The notes under the pieces were generated by a model that was given only the letters and a program-made list of their open reading frames with translations, was not told the DNA's origin and did not search any database. The translations under genes and the position numbers were made by a program. DNA of 64,000 nt from Prorocentrum cordatum (lineage: Eukaryota > Sar > Dinophyceae > Prorocentrales > Prorocentraceae), in assembly GCA_963575745.1 (NCBI GenBank), contig CAUYUJ010000381.1, forward strand, positions 58,501 to 122,500, written 5' to 3'. Shown here in pieces: positions 1 through 11,194 of the stretch; within the stretch, counting starts at the first letter, position 1, and each line of letters starts with the position of its first letter.

Positions 1-27
1 CCAGTCCCCCTCTCTGTCTCTGCCGCC

Positions 28-967
28 ATGTCGTCGGTCGAGGAAGGCATCAAGCAGATCTTGCAGCAGCTTGGCGGTGTCAACCAGCGCCTGGCCACTG
101 TTGGGTCCTCTATGTCCGCGCTTGACACCCTCCGCGAAAGCATCACGTCTCACGACAGGAATATGGCAACGCTCACCCAGAGAATCAGCACGATCGAGTC
201 TCGCATCGCCGCCTCCTCGGACACTGCCGCCGTAGCCGCCCTTCGCATCCAGATGGAACAGCGCATGGCCGCCCATCGAGTCTTCCCAATCATCGCGCTC
301 CAGTGGCAGTTCTGACCTGTCGGGCACCCCTACTTCTCGACGCCGTACTGGTACGCCTCCGTCTACCGTGGGCAGCAGCGCCAGCCGCACGCATGAGGAC
401 GACTTCAACCCGCTCAAGGTCTGGGTCGGCGGCTTCACCAGACCCATGCTCAAGGCCTCGCTCGAGGAGCACGGCAACCTCCTTGTGCAGAGCTTGCCTA
501 CCCACATCAGGCAGGCGGGCATCGTCATCAAGGGACACAATCTTGCGAAGAGCTACTCGATTCAGTTCGCCAGCAACGTCGACGCGTCCTCCTTCATCGA
601 TCACGCCCGTGCTCAAGGCATTTTGTGGAATGACACTCACTCCAACTCTCAGGTCCAGCTCCGTTGCCGCCGCGATGCCCCAACCTCCGTGCGCCACAAG
701 AACAAATTCTTCGGAAAGATCTGGCAGCTGGTCAATGCACATCTACGTCAGACTGGTCAGTGGAATGACGCCACGCACAAGCTCGGAGTCAACGGTTTCA
801 AGGGCATTCTCTTCTGCGCAGTCAACGACGTGGTCCACGAGCTCTTCTCTGTCGCTGAGCAGGACGTCGGCCAGTTCGAGATCTCACCTCACCCTGTCGG
901 CATCGCCGTCTTCCAGATCTCGACGGACCAGGCCAGCTCGATGATTACAGCAGCGCGCTCGTCTTGA
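28..967 (+). pseudogene. LINE A ORF1p (coiled coil + RRM-like), one frameshift
   Basis: First ORF of a non-LTR retrotransposon, expected to bind element RNA. The ATG at 28 opens a heptad-like helical stretch (about residues 5-75, e.g. IKQILQQLGG, IESRIAAS). The frame breaks near 280: this frame stops at 315, but the +1-shifted frame continues without interruption through a Ser/Thr/Arg-rich linker into a globular domain (EDDFNPLKVWVGGF, then SYSIQF, FFGKIWQLV, HELFS) that ends at 967. The order coiled coil, basic/Ser linker, RRM-like domain is common for LINE ORF1 proteins. The endonuclease/RT ORF follows about 150 bp downstream. One indel is enough to explain the break, so the copy is fairly young but inactive here. 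The RRM-like assignment rests on pattern only. Confidence 0.6.
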
Positions 968-1050
968 ACGGATGCCTCGCCGACCAGGTTTGACCCAGCC
1001 CGCGCGGCTGGGATGCGTGTTCCCTACTCTCCATCGCCTACCTCCGCTAG

Positions 1051-1218
1051 GTGTCTGAGCTCTTCGGCCTCCTCGTCCTCCTCTGGGTCGTCTGGGTCTT
1101 CTACTGGTTCGACTTCTTCGAGTGGGTCCTGTTTACCGCCATCCTTTGGTCCTTCATGCTTCTCTCCGTTTCCTGGGGTTTGGACTCATTCGCCGCTTTA
1201 TCTGGAAATCTCACTTGA
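1051..1218 (+). other. Hydrophobic open stretch between LINE A ORF1 and ORF2
   Basis: A 55-codon open stretch lies just after an in-frame TAG and overlaps the start of ORF2 in another frame. Its translation is strikingly hydrophobic (FGLLVLLWVVWVFYWFDFF, then WVLFTAILWSFMLLSVSW) and would make one or two membrane segments. It has no ATG until near its middle. It may be only a by-product of pyrimidine-rich DNA (CTC/TTC/TGG codons), so a real protein is doubtful. Confidence 0.2.
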
Positions 1219-4200
1219 GTATCGTTTCGTGGAATGCTCGTTCTCTCTTTGGGGGCATCACCTCGACTCTGGGCATCGTCAAACGAAAAATGTCACGCCT
1301 AGTATCCTTTGTCCAGAAGTTCCAGGTGGTTTGCATTCAGGAAGCGAGAGGCACCAAGTTCGACCTCCAGAGGCTGCGTTCTGAAGTCCATGACATTTGG
1401 GGTATTGGGTCTTTCTTCGACGACAGGTCTGCGGGAGGTGTCCTCATCTTTCTGCACCCCGATCTTCGAAGCCAATTCCAATACTGTCGCTATTCTGTCC
1501 ATGTACAGGGCCGAATTCAGTCTCTCACGCTGGGGGGCAGCCGTGGGACTTTGCAGCTTCTCAACATTCATCTCGATCCTTGCCTCGCCCTTCAAAACCA
1601 GAAACACCATCTTATGCTTGTCAGACGTGCTCTACTCCCTCCCTCTGCGGCTACGGGCTTCGTCTTAGGTGATTTCAACTTTCCTGCGGCAGGCGAGGGC
1701 AGCTTCCATGTCTCAGGCGCTGTGCACTACTCCAGTTCCGACGCCGCCGCCTTCTTCGAGCAGCGCTTCGCAGACCTGTGCGAGGTCGGGCAACCCGCCT
1801 TCGCGCACCGGGTGACTCAGGAGGAGGAAGGGGTCCAAGTCGTTCAAAGTTACAGTCGTACCGATCTTATGTAGACAAATATGTTCAGCGCCACCATTCT
1901 AGAGTACCACCCCAAGGCCCTTACGCTGGAGCCCATCTCGAAGGTTGGCAAGCTCTCTGACCATGCCCCCGTTTGTTCGACGCTCAGCCCTGGGTCAAGT
2001 TGCGGTTTTCGCGTGCCCAGTTGGGTCACCAAACATTCGCAGTTTCCTGTCGCTGTTGACGATTTACTTTCTCTCGTGGGGCCGCTCTCGGACGATCCGT
2101 TCGAAAAGCATGCGCAGACCAAGGACATCATTTTACAGGCGTGTAAGGATGTAATCAACTTCGGCGCTGAGCAGACCAACAAGTCGTTATATGAGAAAAT
2201 TGCCTGGTCTCTTACAGCGCTTCGAGGCGCTCTGCGAGGTCAGCTCTGGCTGGTGCGCAAGGCCGTCTTGGCCTGCCCCGTGCTGAGCCGCTTCCTCGAC
2301 CCCGAGTCTGCCATGTGGCTAGACGTTAGGAGCTTCCATTCCCGCCTGAACGAAATGAAGCACGAGCTCATCTCTCAGCAAATCACCGAAGTCGAACAAC
2401 AAGCTATCTCCGACACTCGCAAACGTGACGCCAAAATCAAGCTCTACAAATATCAAACAGCGTGGGGAAGGAAGCATCGGCGCATTTCTCTGTCTGGCGT
2501 CCCGGATCCGACTGGCAAGGCCGTCGCAGATCCAGAGTGCGTCGCCGCCGAGCTCGCATCCTACTGGGGCAAACTACATTCGCGCGTTGACTGCTCGGAA
2601 GAGGACCGACAACTGCATAGTGAGTTTGTTCAACCTTGCCCGCCTGAAATCATCTGGAAGCTTGAGCCCCAGGAGTTTGCTTGCCTCCTTTCCAGGGTCT
2701 CGGGCTCCGCCCCTGGCCCCGACGGCATTCCGCACAGTTGTTATTCCAAGGGGGGGGCCTGCAGTTGTTGACACTCTTTATGGGCTTTATTCGGAGATGC
2801 TCGCGAATGGAAACGCCCCTGTCGGTTTTAACCATGGCATGGCGGCCTTCCTCGCCAAGGGCAGCGATCCAGAGGATACCCCCCAGCAGATCATACGTAA
2901 GCCCGAGGTCACGCGCCCCATCACTCTTGGGAATTATGATAACAAGTTGGTTTCAGTCGCCCTCAACAGATCATTTTCTAGGGTCGCTGCCCAAACTGTG
3001 CTTGGTAACCAGCGAGGTTTTCTCGCTGGCCGTTTCATGAATGAGAATATTATCAACCTTGAGAGTAAGGCGGTGTCTTGGTTTGCCCAATGCGGCCACC
3101 AAAACGCGGGGACCATCTACTACAATGTTCGGGCTGCTTTTCCGAGTCGATTGCGCAGTTTCGTCTTGTGGGTTCTTCGGGCGATGGGTGTTCTTTCCTT
3201 CGTCACCAACGTCGTGCACGCGTTGTATACTGACGTTCAAATCAACATCCTCTCCAATGGGATCCGCAGGGCCTCCTTCGTAGCCCCCCGAGGGATCAGG
3301 CAAGGATGCCCCCTCTCGGGAACCATCTTCTGCCTCGCCCTAGACCCGCTCACCCGCTACAGTCTCACCCGTATCCCCAGGCGTCTCTCGTGCTTGGCAG
3401 CTTTCGCTGACGACATCGGCGTTGCCGCTGCTGATGTCTTCTCCGCCTTCCGCGATCTCTTGCCAGCTTGGAAGATCGTTGGCACGGCTGCGGGTCTTCA
3501 CATTCACCTTAAGAAGTCGGTCATTGTACCGCTTGGCGACCTCTCGCAGGAGCAGTGCTGCGACAGGACGGTTGCTTCTGGCGTGAGGACTGCCGAGGGC
3601 CTCACCTTCAAGCGCTGGCAAGTATCTCGGTGCGTTTCTTGGGGAAGATGGCCGAAATGCGAGTTGGGGCCCTCCGCCTATGAAATGTATCTCGCGGGCG
3701 CATGCGATCAAACAGGTTGGGGCTGGGCTGTGTAAATCCATTGTCATGGTGAACCTCTTGGCTTTCTCGGTCCTGATGCATGTTGCCCAGTTCTACCCTC
3801 CCACGAAGCAGGCCTTCCAGGCTGTTCGAAAAGCCCAGCAGTGTGTGACCAACGCCCCGAACAATGGCCTCCCCCAGAATCTCTTGCAGCAGCTCCGTGA
3901 ATGGGGTTCCCCGACGCAGGCTCGTTCTCTCGAGGCGGCAAGTCGCGCGGCCATGTGCAGAGCCGCTATCGTGTTGCCCGCGCTTGACGACGCCAGGGCC
4001 CTCTTCGAAGATGAGAGCGATGCAGACAACATGCCCGTGATGTGGAAATGGTCTGAGGTGTGGAAGTCGTCTGTTGTGTATGCCATGATTACCAACTTTC
4101 GTAAGCTCACGCCCATCCCGTCCGTCCCGCCCTTAGGAACTCCTAAGCTTCAAGCCGTGCCTGAGTCCGCCCTTCTCGCTCTGTCTCCGTTTTCGTTGCG

Positions 4201-4729
4201 GTCGATTCTTGAGGTAAGGCTTGAGAAGTTCGGCTCGCCTCCGTCTCCTGCCGAGCTTGGCATGATGTACATTGCTCTCAAGCGTCTGCGTAAGCATGCT
4301 CCCGCCTGTCTCGTGGCGAATGTCATCCGCACGTTTTGCAACTCATGGTGCACCACCCGCCGTTTCCGTGGTGCTACTCTTAATTGTAGATGTTGTGACA
4401 TGGCCTCTGCCGATTGTTTGCTCCACATTCTTGTTTGTCCCTGCTTATCTCCCCTGTGTCGTCTTTTTCCCTCGCTTCCGTCTTCTTTCGCTTCCGCCTC
4501 TGCCTCCGCTCGCGCCTCTCTTTTCCCGCTTCTTCCTCTTGGTCTTTCTCAGCTCATCAGCGTCGCTTTGTTTGTTGATTCATGTTGCACGTGCTACCAT
4601 GAAGCTAAATGGTGGCCCCGTGTTTCGGCGCCCCGCGAACGAGAGCGATTGGAGAAGCTGGCTAAAGCCCGCCTCATCCAGCTCCGCAGGCGGGCCCCGT
4701 CTGCCACCGTTGCCGCGCTGAGGAGGTGA
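1122..4729 (+). pseudogene. LINE A ORF2: AP-like endonuclease + reverse transcriptase + Cys/His C-terminus
   Basis: Non-LTR retrotransposon polyprotein. The endonuclease (about 1197-1980) shows SIVSWNARS, VVCIQEAR, VLGDFNF, SRTD and LSDHAPV. The RT (about 2690-3560) shows APGPDGIPHS, NQRGFLAG, NVRAAFPS, RGIRQGCPLSG and AAFADDIGVAA. The C-terminus has a Cys/His cluster (CRCCDMASADCLLHILVC) and ends at TGA 4727-4729. Breaks: an in-frame TAG at 1872-1874 (the frame resumes at once), a frame change at a run of eight G near 2750, and another near 3618 where KYLGAFLG resumes. In RT motif A the expected catalytic Asp is Asn (codon AAT). The copy is therefore dead for several reasons, but its full length is present. 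It pairs with ORF1 upstream in the same orientation. Confidence 0.85.
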
Positions 4730-4730
4730 C

Positions 4731-5575
4731 GTGTCGTCCGCCGTCGTCGGTCGTCTCTCTGGGGCTGTGCACTCCTCCTCCTCCTCCTCCTCCTTCTCCT
4801 CCTCATCGTCCTCCTCTTCCTCCTCATCTTCCTCCTCCACAGGCCTCCGCCTCCTTCTCCTCCTCCTTCTCGCCCTCCTCCTCCTCCTCGCCCTCCCCCT
4901 CCCCCTCCCCCTTTCTCTTGTTCTCATCCGTTCCCTTTTCGTCGTCCTCCTCCTCCTCCCCCCCCTCTCCTCGGCTCCAGCGCGCCACAACGCTGGAAAA
5001 TGATGTCTCGTATTACCCCTCCTCCTCTTCCTCCTCCTCCTCCTTCTCCTCCCCCTCCGCCTCCTTCTCCTCCTCCTCCTGCTCCTCCTCTTCCTCCTCC
5101 TCCTCTTCCTCCCCCCCTCCACTCACGCCTTCCTCTTCCCAGCGAGCTCTGCTCGGGATGCTCGCTTCTCTTGTTTCCCCCTCCCCTCCTGGAGGTGCCT
5201 CCGAGGCCCCGCGCGGCCCCGTCCGAGGAGTCTCGCTCGCCCTCGTTGTCCGTGCGTTGCTGCCCCTCCCTCCCCCTGCCCATGCCTCCCGCTCCTCCCT
5301 CCTTCTCCATCCTCGCTCTTTCCCCCTCTGTCCTGATCTCCTGCTCCTCCTCCTCCTCCTCCTCCTCCTCCTCCTCCTCCTCCTCCTCCTCCTCCTCCTC
5401 CTCCTCCTCCTCCTCTTCCTCCGGGGGTTCCCCTCCCTGCTGCTGCTCCTCGTCCTCCTCCTCCTCTTCCTCCTCCTCCTCCTCCTCTTCCTCCTCCTCC
5501 TCCTCCTCATCCTGCTTCGCTTGCTCATCCTCCTCGTCCTCGTTCTGCTCCTCATGCCCATCATAGCCCCCCAAT
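4731..5575 (+). repeat. Polypyrimidine CTC/TCC tract after LINE A
   Basis: Nearly pure pyrimidine on the plus strand, dominated by CTC/TCC triplets, with a near-perfect array at about 5341-5420. It begins directly at the LINE A stop codon. Long Ser, Leu, Pro, Glu and Arg frames on both strands here are artefacts of the triplet repeat. It may include the LINE 3' end followed by expanded microsatellite. Confidence 0.9.
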
Positions 5576-6634
5576 CCGAGGCAAGCCCGGCGCGGCCCGC
5601 GGGGGCGAATCAGCAGCGCTCATCCCGCGCCGGCTCCCGTATCGGGCCACGCCTCGGTGGGTGCGGCCCGCGCAGAGGCGGCTAAGGGAGGGAGGGCCTC
5701 CTCGTACTTTGTTATCCTTCCCCTTCCCCTCCTCCGTCCCCCTTCCCCCTCCTCTTCTCCCCCTCCTCCTTCCCCTTCCTCCCTTCCTCCTCTCTCCTCT
5801 CTCTTCGTCCTCCCCCCCCCCGCTCCGTCCTGGTCCTTTCTCCTGCTCGTCCCCTCTTCCCCCCATTCCACCTCTTCCACCTCATCCTCAGTCTCCCCCC
5901 TCCTGCATCTACCTCACGGGGGGGCGGGGCACCAACCATGGGACGCAGGGCCCCTTTGCAGGCCTGCGGACGCCTGCGACGACCAGGGCGTGGCCCTGTC
6001 CAGGACGCAGCCAGGAACCCCTGTGCAAGCTCTTTCCAGTGGGGGCAGCAGCAAGTGGCACGCGCGCGGCTTCGAGATCGGGCCCCAGCGGCGAGAGGGC
6101 CAGGTCGGTGGGAGGGGGCGCGGGGCGTCTTGGAGACGTCTCGAGGCGGGACCGGGGGCAGTTGCGTCCCATTCCTGAGGCCGGCTGGGGCCTCCCAGGG
6201 CTTCTCTGCGGCCAGGAGGAAGCCCGGCGTCAGGGGGAGGCCGCGTGAGTGTGGAGAAGCAAGGCCTGTGCAAGATGACCGCGGGACAGCCATAAGACAA
6301 CCGCGGACAACGGTGAGGCCTCAATGTAGAACTGGTCGTCGGGGCCATCCTCCTCCTCCTTCTTCTCCTCCTCCTCCTCCTCCTCCTCCTCCTCCTCCTC
6401 CTCCCCCTCCTCCCCCTCCCTCTTCCGTGAGTGTGGCGACGCTTACCCGGCCGGCCATTTTCGACCTCTGCCGATTTGGAGTTCCACGGCGGTGCGAGCC
6501 CTTGTCCGAGCTCGTTGCTACGGGGCGGCAGCGGCTTTTCAATGGTAGCGGTTATAGCCGTCTTGAGGGGAAGCGGATTTGATGTGCAGTCGGTGCAACG
6601 ATAAGGGGGGGATCGACATAGGGGGGTTACATCG
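5576..6634. other. GC-rich non-coding stretch with pyrimidine tracts
   Basis: No recognisable gene. It contains a CT-rich tract at about 5715-5905 and a CTC array at about 6346-6425. Open frames are long only because of high GC content and triplet bias. Confidence 0.6.
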
Positions 6635-6770
6635 ACCCCGAATCGCCCATTGATCATCGATAGGGGCCCGATAGCCCCAACCTGCACAGGGTGCGGATTC
6701 ACTACCGGGGGCCCATCGCCGATCTGTCGGCGATGTATCGCCGATTCCAGGTCGGGGCATTCCCCCCCTA
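6635..6770 (+). repeat. Dispersed repeat family F (ATCGCCGAT motif), copy 1
   Basis: About 130 bp that resembles 24955-25085 and 45425-45560. Shared blocks are ATCGATAGGGGCCCGATA, GTGCGGATTC and paired TCGGCGAT/ATCGCCGA half-sites. The half-sites are mutually inverted, so the segment can fold. Minus-strand translations of the copies look alike (YIADR...YRAPI), which follows from DNA homology and is not evidence for a protein. Confidence 0.6.
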
Positions 6771-6837
6771 TACCAGTCTCCCCCTATCGTTGCCCCTCAG
6801 GTGTGTATGGGCGCTTGCTCGCGGTAACAAAAACAAT

Positions 6838-6945
6838 ATAACTGCGGACAACCACAAGACAACCACGGGACGACCACCGGACAGCCGCGGGACAACCACC
6901 GGACAGCCGCGGGACAACCACGGGACAACGATCTGACAATCTGCA
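6838..6945 (+). repeat. 12-bp minisatellite
   Basis: Direct repeats of a 12-mer close to CACGGGACAACC, with variants CGGGACGACCAC and CGGACAGCCGCG, about eight units. Scattered related units (GGGACAACCAGC, GGGACAACCATC) recur at 7185-7345. Confidence 0.75.
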
Positions 6946-7631
6946 AGTTTCACCATTCATTGGCCGAACGTCCTATGAATCGATCTGTCGATCTAATTTA
7001 CCTGCTGGCCTCACCGCTCATTTATATTTCACATAAGTGATCGATGTTCCAGGTCATCGGTGTCATCATCTATCGGTCTCGCTACGCATCGTATCACTAT
7101 CCGTACGCTTGCAGATCGCGCTAGCCTTCTATCGGGGCAACCGTCGCGACTACCATCTGAACAATAATCGAGACCTCCATGTGGTCAAGCATCGGGGCAA
7201 CCGCTGGGACAACCAGCGGGACAACCATCGGATCAGTCTTCTGGACAACCATCGGGAAAATTGTCGGGGCATCCAAACCGGACGATCATTTGGTCAACCG
7301 TTTGGTCGGCCATTGGGGCAACCATCGGGACAGCCATTGGGAGAGCCGCGGCCTGGAGGGAGCCTTTCTCGCCTTGCCTCGGATGTGAGATGGCCAGGAG
7401 CTCGCGCCGGCTTGCCCCGCCCACGCGCGCGACAGAACGACACGAAGCGATTTCCCAGTGGCGGCCCTCGACGGTTCCCGTAGGCCTCCCCCCGAGCCTT
7501 TGATCCGTGTCGAGAGGCATGGCCGTACAGCCAAAGGACGTGTCCAGCGAGGGCCCCGCCCCGAGAAGGAACAAGCAGGCCTCCGTCCGCTCGAGCGCTG
7601 CTCATGCCCGCGTTCGTGGCCACGCCTGTCT
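6946..7631. other. No gene; decayed minisatellite
   Basis: Nothing recognisable apart from the weak 12-mer relatives at 7185-7345. All six frames are broken or compositionally biased. Confidence 0.5.
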
Positions 7632-7872
7632 CGGAGGTGGACAGACCTCCTGCCGGGTGGGAGGTCTATCCACCTCCTGGCCCGTCGATGAAGGAATCGG
7701 CGGAGGTGGACAGACCTCCTGACGCGTCGATCAAGGGATGGGCGGTTTTCGGTTCGCCAGAGAGCGTCGCGGCCGTCATTTTTGCCGGTCCAGGTCTGCC
7801 GGTGTCGGTCCCAGGCTGGTTTCACTGAGGGGAGGTTCACTAAAGGCAGGTTTGTCTGCCGCCGATTGTTGA
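7632..7872 (+). repeat. Dispersed repeat family D, copy 1
   Basis: Homologous to 26643-26832: shared blocks include GGCGTTTTCGGTTCGC-like sequence, GAGGGCGTCGCGGCCGTCATTT-like sequence, GGGGAGGTT and TAAAGGNAGGTTTGTC. The 5' part is duplicated in tandem, with two blocks of GGAGGTGGACAGACCTCC followed by CCGTCGAT/GCGTCGAT. GGAGGT and ACCTCC are inverted, so each block can form a hairpin. Confidence 0.65.
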
Positions 7873-8654
7873 ATTCGTTGCAAGTGGGAGCCCGAGATTG
7901 GAAAGATGCCGCTCCCAACGCGCGCGCCTGCCGCGCATGCTCAAGCCTCAGGGGCGGGCAGGTGCGAAGAAGTCTCCCGCGGGAGCCCGTCTCTGAGGAA
8001 AGCATCCGCCCTCCGCTCCCCGGCGGCCACGACGCGGAAATGTCGTGACCGTTGTTGGCGCAGGAGGGGCTCTGGATTTCGGCCCGTTCCTGAGAACCAC
8101 GAGCCTCGTCAACACACACATTGAAGCGCCGTTTCAGAACCGAAGCGCCCGGTAGTCCGGGCACCTGTCAGGAAACGCGGTCTGCAATGCTGCGAAGGCA
8201 TTGGCCAGATCTCGGACACCCTTCGAGTGGGCCAAACGCACCATGCCAGCATTGAAGTAGCGCTGACCGCGCAAGCGCCGAAGACAAACACCGTCAAGGT
8301 ACAATTGACTAGTCCTGTAGGTCGTGGAGTTTTCCCCTGGTCAGGGCCCGCCAGGGTCAGAGAGAGAGAGAGAGAACAACGAACAACAACAATAATAGAT
8401 AGCCAGAGAGAAGGAGGGAGGTAAAGAGAGAGATAGAGAGAGAGGAGGAGAAGGAGGAGGAGGCAAGCGAGGCACCCTCGCGCCATATCTAACATCCTGC
8501 CCCTCCCACCCATCACGTCTCACTGCGCTGAATGTTCTGTGCCCGTCGACCTGGAATTCCCAAGAAGGACTTAATCGTTTTATGCGCAATCTGGCCAGGA
8601 GGAGAAGAGGGAGGAGGAAGAGGAGGATGAAGAGGAGGAGGAAGACGATAAGGC
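7873..8654. other. No gene; purine-rich microsatellites
   Basis: No supported gene. A (GA)n/(GGA)n purine tract lies at about 8355-8465, with AGG-rich DNA at 8595-8645. Confidence 0.5.
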
Positions 8655-9015
8655 CTCTTGGGTACTTTCTGGGGCCTCATGGGGGCCCCATGGAGACTTT
8701 TTGGGGCCTCTGAGGGTCCTCTTTTGGGCTTGGTGGGGCGTCTCGTGGGCTTGGGGGGGCCCCAGGCAGCCTCTTGGCATTCGAGGGCCGTCTTGGGGCC
8801 TTCTTTGGGCGATGCAGAGCCGCCTTGCAGGTCTGTGAGGCCGTTTTTGGCGCGTCTTGGTCCGTCTTGGGCCCCTTTTCCGTCTTGGGGCTTCTGGGGC
8901 CGGCTTAGGCAGCTTGAAATGCTTTTGGCTTGCTTTGGAGGCCTCCTTGACCGTTTTGATGAGTTTTATGGGGGGGGCCCTGTTGCACCCCGTCTTGGGG
9001 CCCTTTTGGCTTTGG
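8655..9015 (+). repeat. Degenerate TTGGGGCCTC array 1
   Basis: Loose tandem array of a G-rich 10-13-mer (CTTTTGGGGCCTC, TCTTGGGGC, TTTTGGGGCC). The same motif forms arrays at 33826-34135 and 58480-59070. The many G-runs are capable of G-quadruplexes on this strand. Open frames through it are compositional. Confidence 0.7.
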
Positions 9016-9557
9016 AAATTTCACGCAACAGCACGCGGGGGTACACGGGAAGCCCAAGAAAGCTGTGAGGTTGGGGCCCAGGCCCTTGAACAGTCGCTCC
9101 TCAGGATGGAGGCTGGCGAGCTCAAGGGATCTGAAAACATTCCAAGTCCGTGCGCCTCGCATTCTCCCACCAGCCCATTCACAAACGCTGCCGACAAACG
9201 GAAGGAAGAGACTCAAATAGTGTGACAGAACAAGCAAACCAGGTTGAATTGAGAGATCTCTTGGAGCAAGGGGGGTGGCCCCGGAGGGCCTCTTCGGGCC
9301 GTTTTTTTTTTCGGGCCGTCTCTGGGGCCTTGCGAGGTTCGTGCCTCGCGGCAAGGTGGTAGATCCTGGATCATGAGGTCATGGAAGGAACTCCCATACG
9401 AGACACACGGCCCGCCCTACCGACACGCCAGGTGTCGCGACGAAGAGACGTTATTGTTGAATCCTGAAATCGATGTTGTCAATTTGGATTTCCCATTTGG
9501 TGCCCATCATGTTTTTCAATTGAAGTGCCCACCCCAGGCTCGCACCCTGTTCTTTTT
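9016..9557. other. No gene; left flank of the YR retrotransposon
   Basis: No coding signal recognised. It ends in CTGTTCTTTTT at 9548-9557, the host sequence touching the left end of the YR element. Confidence 0.5.
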
Positions 9558-10005
9558 GTGAATCATAAATTCATTTCTGCAGCAGGAAAATCATGAGGCG
9601 CAGTACGCATTGTTTACGCTTCTACGCCTCTTTGCTTACACGCCTTGCTCACACGCCTCTGCCTGCGGGCGCGTGGCTCGCGCGCTTCTGCCTGCTTCGC
9701 GGGGGAAGCGGTTCCTTGGCAGTGCGGCGGAAGAGTTCTGCGCGAAACGGCGGAAGTATTGATGTGGTGGGGGCGGCAGCTTTGCAGCTTGCCGCCCCGG
9801 TGTTCCCTCCTAGATGGTGCAACCGGGGCGTGCTTGTCGCCCTCAGTCGCATGCGGCCTGGGGGCTGGCACCCCGCGCCTCGCCCGCGGCGCCTGGGGGC
9901 TGGGACCCCAGGTGCCTCTGGCTCCTTTGCGTCTCGCGGTGGCGTCTGGGGGCCAGAGTGTTTGCTGAAAGGGGCTGCGCCTACTGCTCCTCGTCAGGAG
10001 CTTTG
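9558..10005 (+). repeat. Split direct repeat A1 (left end of YR element)
   Basis: Matches 16515-16962 with no indels and two substitutions (near 9607 and 9768). It starts GTGAATCATAAATTCA, which contains a TGAAT/ATTCA inverted pair. It carries the first two units of the leader hairpin array. Confidence 0.95.
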
Positions 10006-10693
10006 TCTGTACGCCCGTTCCCCTATGACGCCGTCTGCTGGCCTGGGTAGTGCACTCAGGTCGCAGACGGGGATAGGGGGCGGCAGGGTCTTCTGTTTGT
10101 TTCCCGAAACAGCACTTCGCTGTCAGCGCCGTGTCACGTTTGCTCTGGGCTTTCGCTGCTGGTTTCCGCTCTTTGACCGGAATTGCGCCCCGCCGCCAGG
10201 CCGGTCTGGCACGCCAGGTTTACGCTGCTGCTCCTCGTCGTCACATCGGCCTGTTGGCGCCTGGGGGCTGGGGCCCCAGGTCGCGCGTCCTTGGGGGCTG
10301 GGACCCCGGGCGCCGCTGCACGGCGCCTCTTGCGCCACGAGAGCTGGGACCTCGGGCGCTGCGCGCGCGCGCGCTTGCAGGGCAAACCCTAACGTGCCCA
10401 AACGCCTGGGGGCTGGGACTCCAGGTGCCTTTTGTACACGCCGGGGGCTGGGACCCCGGCTGCGTGCCCACGTGGGCTTTGCGGGCAGACCGGCCCAGGC
10501 GCTTGGGCCGCTTGCGCGATCAGTGCGTGCGTGAGCCGTTGCAACGGCAAACCTGCCCATGCAATCGGGGGCTGGTACCCCGAGTGCCCGTTCTACACAC
10601 ATGGGGGGCTGGTACCCCCTGGCAAACTTGCCGCGGCTTGTGGCTGAGGCTGCCAGGGCAACTGCCCAACGCCTGGGACTGGGATCCCTCGCC
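9859..10693 (+). repeat. Array of about ten GGGGGCTGGGACCCC hairpins in the YR-element leader
   Basis: Imperfect copies occur near 9859, 9892, 10259, 10289, 10340, 10401, 10440, 10563, 10600 and 10670. The core is GGGGGCTGGGACCCC, with loop variants CTGGCA, CTGGTA and CTGGGG. The GGGG and CCCC arms pair, and the arms covary in several copies (for example GGGG/CCCC and GGGA/TCCC-like). The array sits between A1 and gag, so it is part of the RNA leader. Confidence 0.75.
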
Positions 10694-11114
10694 CGGGAAT
10701 TGCCCAAGCGCCAGCTCGGGCTATCCGGGGAAACCGTTCTGAGTTTCGATGCTGGCGCATGGGGGCTCAGATCCACTTCCCCGCCGCGATTGGGGCGCAT
10801 TTTCCGCGGATCGCGCGCAATGCTCAGGCAGTTTGCTGCGCAGATGCTTGGGCGGCGATGCCAGGCCGCGTGGCCTGGCGCACCGCGCGCGCCGGAGGCA
10901 CACTCGGGTATTGTTGGCGCGTTCAGCGAGGCCTCTTGGTCAATCGCGCGCCAACGCGCCACAGCGGCAAATCTGCGCGATTTTACGCGCAGCCTGATCA
11001 CGCGCAGATGGCGCGCTCCCCCCCCCCCACCCCGTGCACGCACAGTGTGACCGAGGTCTGCCGTCGCTTGTTCGCGGGCCAATGTAACTACACATTGCGA
11101 TCTACTTTGCATTG

Positions 11115-11133
11115 TCCGTAGTGTGACGGCTCA
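11115..11133 (+). promoter_or_regulatory. Spliced-leader-like motif upstream of gag
   Basis: TCCGTAGTGTGACGGCTCA lies 61 nt before the gag ATG. It recurs with one mismatch at 14762-14780, just before the YR ATG. Both ends match the dinoflagellate spliced leader (CCGTAG at the 5' end, GGCTCA at the 3' end), while the middle differs (TGTGAY against CCATTTT). A trans-splicing or recycled-leader role is inference. Confidence 0.5.
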
Positions 11134-11194
11134 AACTCGGCGCATTGTGGCTAGTACTGACGTGCCCTGTCTCTTTTCGCTTTCTCCCTGTGCC

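Noticed and set aside
4731-5575. Long Ser, Leu, Pro, Arg and Glu open frames on both strands
   Set aside because: Produced by the CTC/GAG triplet repeat; no conserved domain.
9593-10534. 313-codon open frame across A1 and the leader
   Set aside because: Runs through the hairpin array; composition is Gly/Pro/Arg/Ala from GC-rich repeats, and only a truncated version exists in A2.
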